Shown here: in pieces, positions 57,445 to 64,000 of the stretch
Layout: the number at the start of each line of letters is the position of its first letter
Position numbering within the stretch: the stretch's first letter is position 1
Source: Rathayibacter rhapontici
GTDB lineage: Bacteria > Actinomycetota > Actinomycetes > Actinomycetales > Microbacteriaceae
Reading direction: 5' to 3'
Length of the DNA: 64,000 bases
Assembly (NCBI RefSeq): GCF_001995175.1
Contig: NZ_MUKN01000007.1
Span: 1-64,000 of the forward strand
Position numbers and translations under genes: made by a program
The notes under the pieces: model-generated
The model's input: only the letters and a program-made list of their open reading frames with translations
What the model was told of the DNA's origin: nothing
Database searches by the model: none

Positions 57445-57753
57445 TTAGAGCTTGATCTCGATGTTGACGTCGGCCGGGAGGTCGAGGCGCATCAGCGAGT
57501 CGACGGCCTTGGGCGTCGGGTCGATGATGTCGATGAGGCGCTTGTGGGTGCGCATCTCGAAGTGCTCGCGGCTGTCCTTGTACTTGTGGGGAGAACGGAT
57601 CACGCAGACCACGTTCTTCTCGGTCGGAAGCGGCACGGGGCCGACGACCGTTGCTCCGGCACGGGTGACCGTGTCGACGATCTTGCGCGCCGACGTGTCG
57701 ATGACCTCGTGGTCGTACGACTTCAGTCGGATGCGGATCTTCTGTCCCGCCAT
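57445..57753 (-). CDS. rpsJ: 30S ribosomal protein S10
   Basis: 102 aa, also the NusE antitermination factor. [20 protein letters not shown] and the end [16 protein letters not shown] are typical. First gene of the S10 cluster. rpsG-rpsL are not in the window; fusA-tuf lie upstream on the same strand beyond topoisomerase IB. Confidence 0.98.
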   Translation of the reverse strand: MAGQKIRIRLKSYDHEVIDTSARKIVDTVTRAGATVVGPVPLPTEKNVVCVIRSPHKYKDSREHFEMRTHKRLIDIIDPTPKAVDSLMRLDLPADVNIEIKL

Positions 57754-58179
57754 GTGTGATCTCTCACTCTCTTGTTATTGCGTCGTACGCGACGGACCTG
57801 TCGGTCTCGCCTCGCATTGGACGCGCTCGCGAAGGAACTCCGGGGAACCGGGGAGTGCACCAGTGTTCTTCTGTCAAAAGCACCGCGCTCGAGGCGCTCC
57901 AGCGACGTGCAGAACGCACGACGCACGGAGAGCCCGTTGAGTTGTCGGTTGTTTCGTTCTGCTACCCGCCGCCTCGACGTCGCACCGGCTGGGCCGCCCT
58001 CTCGGGTCGAGCCTCAGCGGTGCCGTCTCGGCACTGCCTGGCAGTGTTCCACCGGTCGCAGCACGCTGCTTCGGCGGAAATTTTGAACTAGAAGAGTCTC
58101 CCACAGAAGCGCCCCCCGTGCAACCCGGGCGTGTCGCGGATCGGGCCCCTCTTCTCCCCCGGGATTCCGGGCCGGAGCC
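57754..58179 (-). promoter_or_regulatory. Leader and promoter region of the S10 operon
   Basis: 426 bases with no gene. A minus-strand -35-like TTGACA (57877-57872) lies about 120 bases before rpsJ, but no good -10 follows at the usual distance. A 15-bp palindrome CACTGCC-T-GGCAGTG lies at 58032-58046, and an AT-rich patch (AAATTTTGAACTAGAAG) near 58080. An L4-type leader structure was not recognised. Confidence 0.4.
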
Positions 58180-59163
58180 TCACTCGTAGAGCAGGGCGCG
58201 GAGGGTCGTCTCGGCGGAGTTCGGGCGGGTCGGGTCGATCGTCTCGCCGGCGCGGTAGTGGTCGAGGACTCGCGGGTCCACGTAGCTGGCGCGGGCCACC
58301 GTCGGGGTGTTGCCGAGCACCTCGGAGGCGTCGCGCATGGCCTGCGCGATGGCGGAGTTCCGGGCCCGCTGCGTCGGCCGAGGTCCCGTGCGGGCCAGGC
58401 TCAGCGCCGCGGCGACGGTGCCGTGGAGCGTGCGGAAGTCCTTCGCGGTGAAGTCGTCGCCCGCCTTCTCGCGCACGTAGTCGTTGATCTCGGGCGCCGA
58501 GAGCGGGCGCCACTCCCGCCCGTCCTTCCACGCCAGCAGGCGGGCGTTCGGGCCGCGCCGCTTGAGCGAGCGCACGACGCTCGCCAGGTCGTGGTCGAGG
58601 ATCTCGCTCGTCCAGGCCTGATGGCTCTTGCCCGGGAAGGCGAGGGCGACGCGATCGCCGTGCGTGGTCGCGTGCGAGCACAGCAGCGTCGACAGCCCGA
58701 TGCTCCCGTGCTCCTTCGCGTAGCGCTCGCTCCCCACGCGCAGGGAGCCCGTGTCGAGCATCCGGAACGCCGTCGCGAGGGCCCGCTCGCGGCCGTAGCC
58801 GTCGCGGCGGAGGTCCAGCGTCACCGCGCGCCGCGCGCTCGGCAGGGACTCGGCCAGCCGCAGCGCCCGATCGAACTTGATCCGGTCCTTCTGCTCGCGC
58901 CAGGTCGGGTGGTAGATGTACTGGCGACGCCCCGCCGAGTCCACTCCCATGGCCTGGATGTGGCCGTTCGGGTAGGGCGCGATCCAGACGTCCTTCCAGG
59001 CCGGCGGGATCCCCAGCGCGTCGAACCGCGCCCGGAGCTCGGTGTCGGTGACCGTGACGCCCTTGGGGTCGCGGTAGCTGAATCCGGAGCCCGCGCGGAC
59101 GCGGGTGTACCCGCGACTGCTCGAATCGGTCCTGCGGAGTCTCTGCGCGCGCGTCTGTGCCAT
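58180..59163 (-). CDS. DNA topoisomerase IB
   Basis: 327 aa poxvirus-like type IB enzyme that relaxes supercoils through a 3'-phosphotyrosine link. The N-terminal domain has GFSYRDPKGVTVTD and PPAWKDVWIAPYPNGHIQAMG. The catalytic domain has the Arg in KEHGSIGLSTLL-linked helix, KDFRTLHGTVAAA, and Tyr294 in ARASYVDPRVLDHY. It is common in actinobacteria but not part of the ribosomal operons that flank it. Confidence 0.94.
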   Translation of the reverse strand: MAQTRAQRLRRTDSSSRGYTRVRAGSGFSYRDPKGVTVTDTELRARFDALGIPPAWKDVWIAPYPNGHIQAMGVDSAGRRQYIYHPTWREQKDRIKFDRALRLAESLPSARRAVTLDLRRDGYGRERALATAFRMLDTGSLRVGSERYAKEHGSIGLSTLLCSHATTHGDRVALAFPGKSHQAWTSEILDHDLASVVRSLKRRGPNARLLAWKDGREWRPLSAPEINDYVREKAGDDFTAKDFRTLHGTVAAALSLARTGPRPTQRARNSAIAQAMRDASEVLGNTPTVARASYVDPRVLDHYRAGETIDPTRPNSAETTLRALLYE

Positions 59164-59240
59164 CGGCCCGACCCTAGGCCGGGGTCCGTCCCGTCTGCAC
59201 CCGCTTGACGGGAAGGTGCAGGACGGGCCAGGAGACGCCG

Positions 59241-59453
59241 CTACCGGTCGCCGAGGCGCTTGTCCGCCTGGCGCTTCAGGTCCTCGATGCGGTCGTCGTA
59301 CTTGCCCTTGGTGAGGCGGCTCGCGATGTCGCCCGTCTTCTCCAGCACCTGGTCGGAGACGCGCTCCGCCTTCTCGCTGCGCAGCGCCTCCTGCGCCTTC
59401 CGGCTCTTCAGCAGCTCCGCTGCCTGACGTCCGAGCTTCCCGAGATCCACCAT
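59241..59453 (-). CDS. Small protein of the MT0933-like antitoxin family
   Basis: 70 aa, highly charged and helical. The segment [29 protein letters not shown] matches the pattern of the family named antitoxin MT0933-like; that name is from family annotation. No toxin gene is adjacent, so the antitoxin role is doubtful. AAGGAG precedes ATG 59453. Confidence 0.65.
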   Translation of the reverse strand: MVDLGKLGRQAAELLKSRKAQEALRSEKAERVSDQVLEKTGDIASRLTKGKYDDRIEDLKRQADKRLGDR

Positions 59454-59529
59454 GACTGCTCCTTGTTCGAGGGCGCGACGATCCGCGCCGGGCCAGTGTG
59501 GCGGGCGGGGCTGGACGAACGGTGGGGCG

Positions 59530-60294
59530 TCAGAGGGCGAGGACCCGGCTCGCCGCCTCGACGAGGGCGCCGCCGTAGGAGGGTCCGTGGCCGGCGGCGT
59601 GCACCGCGAGCGGATGCAGCTGGTGCAGGGCGACGCGCTCCTCCCAGCCGTCGGCGAGGGCGTGCGACTCGTCGTAGCCCCGGAGGATCTCGTCGAGGTG
59701 AGGGGCGCCGAAGAGCGCCAGCATGGCGAGATCGGTCTCGCGGTGGCCACCGTGCGCGGCCGGATCGATCAGCACGGCACCGGAGGCGGACCACAGCACG
59801 TTCCCCGTCCACAGGTCCCCGTGCAGTCGCGCCGGCGGCTCCGTGCCGTCGAACTCCCCCGCGACGACGCGGTCGAGCGCCCGCTCGACGGTCTCGGCGC
59901 CGGATCCGGAGAGACTCCCCGCCCGGACCGCGACGGGGAGGAACGGACGGACCCGCTGCTCGGCGTAGAAGACGCCCCAGGACTCCTCGGGGCTGCAGGG
60001 CATCCGACGCCGTCCGATGTACGCCGGGCCGTCCCAGCCCTCCGGCGGCGCGCCGAAGGCGGCGGCTCCCGCGTCGTGCGTCGCCGCCAGGGCACGGCCG
60101 AAGGCCCGCGCGGCGACCGGGTCGGGTCGGACCGCCTCGATCTCCTCGAGTTCGATCCGGCCCGGGTCGACGGAGAGGACCTCGACGCAGAAGGCCCCGC
60201 CCGACGGCTCGGCCTCCCGCAGCCACTCCAGGCCCGCCGCCTCCCAGTCGAAGAACATCGGCGCCGCGGAGGGATCGCTCTTGACGAAGGGCAT
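59530..60294 (-). CDS. Fructosamine/ketosamine-3-kinase family protein
   Basis: 254 aa protein-kinase-like fold. The catalytic motif is [12 protein letters not shown] and the metal-binding segment is [18 protein letters not shown], with the family end [19 protein letters not shown]. Members phosphorylate ketosamines on glycated amines or proteins to remove them; the actual substrate is unknown. ATG 60294 is chosen at [10 protein letters not shown]. Upstream lies the tuf terminator. Confidence 0.88.
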   Translation of the reverse strand: MPFVKSDPSAAPMFFDWEAAGLEWLREAEPSGGAFCVEVLSVDPGRIELEEIEAVRPDPVAARAFGRALAATHDAGAAAFGAPPEGWDGPAYIGRRRMPCSPEESWGVFYAEQRVRPFLPVAVRAGSLSGSGAETVERALDRVVAGEFDGTEPPARLHGDLWTGNVLWSASGAVLIDPAAHGGHRETDLAMLALFGAPHLDEILRGYDESHALADGWEERVALHQLHPLAVHAAGHGPSYGGALVEAASRVLAL

Positions 60295-60341
60295 GTCGAT
60301 CACGGTAGCCCGCGCTCCGGCGCACTGCCCCGGGAACACGG

Positions 60342-60374
60342 AAGGGGCCGCCCGCACGAAGCGGACGACCCCTC
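60342..60374 (-). terminator. Terminator of tuf
   Basis: AGGGGCCGCCCGC and GCGGACGACCCCT around an ACGAA loop; the two odd pairs become G-U in the minus-strand RNA. It lies 22 bases after the tuf stop. Confidence 0.7.
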
Positions 60375-60396
60375 TCGAGAGATCAGCAGGAAGAAC

Positions 60397-61590
60397 CTAC
60401 TTGACGATCTTGGTGACCGTTCCGGCACCCACGGTGCGTCCACCCTCGCGGATGGCGAAGCCGAGGCCCTCCTCCATGGCGATCGGCTGGATCAGCGCGA
60501 CCGTCATGTCGGTGGTGTCGCCGGGCATGACCATCTCGGTGCCCTCGGGCAGCGTGATGACGCCGGTGACGTCGGTGGTGCGGAAGTAGAACTGCGGGCG
60601 GTAGTTCGCGTAGAACGGGTTGTGACGCCCACCCTCATCCTTGGACAGGATGTACGCGGTGCCCTCGAAGTCGGTGTGCGGCGTGACCGAACCCGGCTTG
60701 ACGACGACCTGGCCGCGCTCGACGTCCTCGCGCTTGGTGCCGCGGAGGAGCAGACCGCAGTTCTCGCCGGCCCAGGCCTCGTCGAGCTGCTTGTGGAACA
60801 TCTCGATACCGGTGACCGTGGTCTTCTGCGTCGGGCGGATGCCGACGATCTCGACCTCGGAGTTCAGAGCGAGGGTTCCGCGCTCCGCACGACCGGTGAC
60901 GACGGTTCCACGACCGGTGATCGTGAAGACGTCCTCGATCGGCATGAGGAACGGCTTGTCCTTGTCGCGGATCGGGTCCGGGATGGACTCGTCGACAGCG
61001 TCCATCAGGTCGATGATCGACTGGGTCCAGGCCTCGTCGCCCTCGAGGGCCTTGAGACCGGACACGCGCACGACGGGGGCGTCGTCGCCGGGGAAGCCCT
61101 GCGACGAGAGCAGCTCGCGGACCTCGAGCTCGACGAGCTCCAGGATCTCCTCGTCGTCCACCATGTCGGCCTTGTTCAGGGCGACCAGGAGGTAGGGGAC
61201 GCCGACCTGCTTGGCGAGGAGGACGTGCTCACGGGTCTGAGCCATGGGGCCGTCGGTGGCGGCGACCACGAGGATCGCGCCGTCCATCTGCGCCGCGCCG
61301 GTGATCATGTTCTTGATGTAGTCGGCGTGACCCGGGGCGTCGACGTGCGCGTAGTGGCGCTTCGGCGTCTCGTACTCGACGTGCGAGATGTTGATCGTGA
61401 TGCCGCGCTGGCGCTCCTCGGGAGCGGAGTCGATCGACGCGAAGTCGCGCTGAACGTTGGTCGCGGACGGGAACTTGTCAGCGAGAACCTTGGAGATCGC
61501 CGCGGTCAGCGTGGTCTTTCCGTGGTCGACGTGACCGATGGTTCCGATGTTGACGTGCGGCTTGGTCCGCTCGAACTTGGCCTTAGCCAC
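60397..61590 (-). CDS. tuf: Translation elongation factor EF-Tu
   Basis: 397 aa GTPase delivering aminoacyl-tRNA. G1 GHVDHGKT (residues 19-26), G3 DAPGHADY, G4 NKAD, and the C-terminal [17 protein letters not shown] are intact. A GGAGGACCC site precedes the ATG. It follows fusA after a hairpin. Confidence 0.98.
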   Translation of the reverse strand: MAKAKFERTKPHVNIGTIGHVDHGKTTLTAAISKVLADKFPSATNVQRDFASIDSAPEERQRGITINISHVEYETPKRHYAHVDAPGHADYIKNMITGAAQMDGAILVVAATDGPMAQTREHVLLAKQVGVPYLLVALNKADMVDDEEILELVELEVRELLSSQGFPGDDAPVVRVSGLKALEGDEAWTQSIIDLMDAVDESIPDPIRDKDKPFLMPIEDVFTITGRGTVVTGRAERGTLALNSEVEIVGIRPTQKTTVTGIEMFHKQLDEAWAGENCGLLLRGTKREDVERGQVVVKPGSVTPHTDFEGTAYILSKDEGGRHNPFYANYRPQFYFRTTDVTGVITLPEGTEMVMPGDTTDMTVALIQPIAMEEGLGFAIREGGRTVGAGTVTKIVK

Positions 61591-61686
61591 TGTGGGTCCT
61601 CCTCAGGACTTAGGTGCAAGCATCCGCATCCGACGCCGCACGGGGCGGCACGAGGACATGAGGGCTTGCGGGGGTTTTGTGTACTT

Positions 61687-61692
61687 ATGTTA
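61687..61692 (-). promoter_or_regulatory. Candidate -10 of a tuf promoter
   Basis: TAACAT on the minus strand, about 97 bases before tuf and just after the fusA-tuf hairpin, in an AT-rich patch. No clear -35 was found. Confidence 0.3.
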
Positions 61693-61701
61693 CCGGCAGA
61701 G

Positions 61702-61747
61702 GTCGTGCGGGTTTCCACGCGCGTAAGCGGCAGCAAACCCGCACGAC
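61702..61747 (-). terminator. Hairpin between fusA and tuf
   Basis: GTCGTGCGGGTTT (61702-61714) and its exact inverted copy (61735-61747) around a 20-base loop, in the 206-base gap. It may partly stop transcription from fusA. Confidence 0.6.
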
Positions 61748-61796
61748 ACTACCAGTCCCCCGCCGTCCGGTCGAGCGGCGGGGGGAGGGGGCGGAG

Positions 61797-63910
61797 TTAC
61801 TCGCCCTTGTTCTTCTGGACGATCTCCTCGGCGACGGCCTTGGGGACCTCGCTGTAGGTCTCGAACGTCATCGAGTAGACGGCGCGGCCCGAGGTCTTCG
61901 AGCGCAGGTCGCCGATGTAGCCGAACATCTCGGACAGCGGCACGTTGGCGCGGATGACCTTGATGCCGGTGGCGTCCTCCATCGACTGGATCATCCCGCG
62001 ACGCGAGTTGAGGTCGCCGATGACGTCGCCCATGTACTCCTCGGGAGTGCGGACCTCGACGGCCATCAGCGGCTCGAGGAGGACCGGCTGCGCCTTGCGC
62101 GAGGCCTCCTTGAACGCGATCGAGCCGGCGATCTTGAACGCCATCTCGGAGGAGTCGACGTCGTGCGCGGCACCGTCGACGAGGGTCGCCTTGACGCCCA
62201 CCATCGGGTAGCCGGCGAGCACGCCGACCTGCATGGCGTCGCGGATGCCCGCGTCGACCGAGGGGATGTACTCGCGGGGGACGCGTCCGCCCGAGACGCC
62301 GTTGACGAACTCGTACGTCTTGTCGGCCTCGACCTCCATCGGCTCGATGGTGATCTGGACCTTCGCGAACTGACCCGATCCACCCGTCTGCTTCTTGTGG
62401 GTGTAGTCGTACTTCTCGACCGTGCGGCGGATCGTCTCGCGGTAGGCCACCTGCGGCTTGCCGACGTTGGCCTCGACGTTGAACTCGCGCTTCATGCGGT
62501 CCACCAGGATGTCGAGGTGCAGCTCGCCCATTCCCTTGATGACCGTCTGACCGGTCTCCTGGTTCTGCTCGGTGCGGAAGGTGGGGTCCTCCTCCGCGAG
62601 CTTCTGGATCGCGGTGCCGAGCTTCTCCTGGTCGGCCTTCGTCTTGGGCTCGATGGCGACCTCGATGACGGGCTCGGGGAAGGTCATCGACTCGAGCACG
62701 ACCTGCGCCTGCGGGTCGCTGAGGGTGTCACCGGTGGTGGTGTCCTTCAGGCCGATGACGGCGTAGATGTGGCCGGCGGTGACCGAGTCGACCGGGTTCT
62801 CCTTGTTGGAGTGCATCTGGAAGATCTTGCCGATGCGCTCCTTCTTGCCCTTGGTCGAGTTGATGACCTGGGCGCCGGAGTCGAGCTTGCCCGAGTAGAC
62901 GCGGACGTAGGTCAGGCGACCGAAGAACGGGTGCACGGCGACCTTGAACGCGAGCGCCGAGAAGGGCTCGGTCGAGTCCGCGTGGCGCATGATGACCTTC
63001 TCCTCGTCGCGGACGTCGTGGGCCTCGATGGCCGGGAGTCGAGCGGGGAGGGGAGGTAGTCGACGACCGCGTCGAGCATGGGCTGGACGCCGCGGTTCTT
63101 GAACGCGGAGCCGCAGAGCACGGGGTAGATCTCGGAGTTGACGGTCAGCTTGCGGATCGCGGCCTTGACCTCGGCCACGGTCAGCTCCTCGCCGCCGAAG
63201 TACTTCTCGAGCAGCTCGTCCGAGGTCTCGGCGACGGTCTCGAGCAGCTTCTGGCGGTACTCGGCGGCCTTGTCGGCGAGGTCGGCCGGGATCTCCTCGA
63301 TCTCGTACTTCGCACCGAGCTGGACATCGCCCTTGGAGTCGCCGCGCCACGTGAGCGCGCGCATCTCGACCAGGTCGATGACGCCCTCGAAGGACGACTC
63401 GGCGCCGATCGGCAGCTGGATGACCAGCGGCTTCGCGCCGAGGCGGTTCACGATGGTGTCGACGGTGTAGTAGAAGTCGGCGCCCAGCTTGTCCATCTTG
63501 TTGACGAAGCAGATGCGCGGGACGTCGTACTTGTCGGCCTGACGCCAGACGGTCTCGGACTGGGGCTCGACGCCCTCCTTGCCGTCGAAGACGGCGACGG
63601 CGCCGTCGAGGACGCGCAGCGAGCGCTCCACCTCGACGGTGAAGTCGACGTGACCCGGGGTGTCGATGATGTTGATCTGGTTCTTGTTCCAGAAGCAGGT
63701 CGTCGCGGCGGACGTGATGGTGATGCCGCGCTCCTGCTCCTGCGCCATCCAGTCCATCGTGGCGGCGCCGTCGTGGACCTCACCGATCTTGTGCGTGATA
63801 CCCGTGTAGAACAGGATGCGCTCGGTCGTGGTGGTCTTGCCGGCATCGATGTGGGCCATGATGCCGATGTTGCGGACCTTGTTCAGGTCGGTGAGCACAT
63901 CTTGTGCCAC
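61797..63910 (-). CDS. fusA: Translation elongation factor EF-G, frameshifted in this sequence
   Basis: Ribosome translocase GTPase. GTG 63910 begins [21 protein letters not shown], with G1 [10 protein letters not shown]3 DTPGHVDF and G4 NKMD. The frame is lost near 63037 after [12 protein letters not shown] and resumes one frame over as [20 protein letters not shown], continuing through domains II-V to VQKNKGE. One missing G on the coding strand (GACGTCCCG read as GACTCCCG) explains it; repair gives 704 aa. A GGAGGAAC site lies upstream. The preceding rpsL-rpsG are probably just outside the window. Confidence 0.96.
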
Positions 63911-64000
63911 GGAGTTCCTCCGATAGGTGATGGAGCCAGCGCAACGGGCTCATGGCCGATCGGCTGGGGTTCTGGTGGGACGATCGCCCGACCGCGGGGA
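63911..64000 (-). other. Upstream edge of fusA
   Basis: 90 bases to the window end. They contain the fusA ribosome binding site (GGAGGAAC) and no gene that can be identified. The neighbouring gene is beyond the window. Confidence 0.5.

Noticed and set aside
58080-58100. SOS (LexA) box near GAACTAGAAG
   Set aside because: The right half GTTC is missing; only GAAC is present.

Overview
The window is a single block of high-GC actinobacterial chromosome. Several things point to the family Microbacteriaceae (order Micrococcales), possibly Rathayibacter or a close relative: the base composition, the actinobacterial forms of the ribosomal proteins, the missing S14 gene in the spc region, orphan groES behind CIRCE elements, and a mannitol PTS cluster that carries its own EI and HPr. 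The genus is inference; the broader placement is well supported. No phage, insertion sequence, CRISPR array, tRNA or rRNA gene was found.

Layout. 1-1.7 kb: guaB (minus). 2.1-6.4 kb: a branched-chain amino-acid ABC transporter operon (permease H with an unusual exported N-terminal domain, then M, G, F). Its likely substrate-binding lipoprotein lies apart at 14.9-16.2 kb on the other strand. Between them sit a lipoprotein, a 67-aa orphan and a sugar locus (LacI regulator, ABC importer, divergent GH42 beta-galactosidase, with a clear LacI-type promoter/operator). 16.3-20.4 kb: RarD-type transporter, groES, a THUMP-like methyltransferase and three DUF4190-type membrane proteins. 20.5-29.1 kb: a tightly overlapping minus-strand run tsaD-rimI-tsaB-tsaE-alr-acpS-glmS, then coaA (plus) and glmM (minus); these cover tRNA t6A modification, D-alanine, acyl-carrier activation and UDP-GlcNAc precursors. 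29.1-35.7 kb: rplM-rpsI, truA between two paralogous lipoproteins, then infA-rpmJ-rpsM-rpsK-rpoA-rplQ. 36-45 kb: lepB, then the mannitol PTS cluster mtlD-mtlF-mtlA-ptsI-ptsH-EIIB with a divergent PRD-type regulator. 45.2-57.8 kb: map-adk-secY and the spc/S10 ribosomal super-operon back to rpsJ. 58.2-60.3 kb: topoisomerase IB, a small antitoxin-family protein and a fructosamine-kinase-family protein. 60.4-63.9 kb: tuf and fusA.

Two themes stand out. First, six genes, five of them normally essential or near-essential (guaB, glmM, rpsM, rplD, fusA) plus the methyltransferase, carry seven single-base G/C losses. Each is repaired by adding one base, which gives normal family length, so sequencing or assembly error is far more likely than gene death. 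Second, the ribosomal and PTS clusters are punctuated by strong perfect hairpins at sub-operon boundaries (after rplE where rpsN is missing, after rplO, rpsK, rpmJ, fusA, ptsH, and between mtlA and mtlF). Other non-coding signals worth attention are a 31-bp inverted repeat after guaB, seven 19-bp tandem repeats at 14.5 kb, tandem CIRCE boxes on groES, and an identical 17-bp promoter-proximal motif shared by the rplM and infA transcripts.
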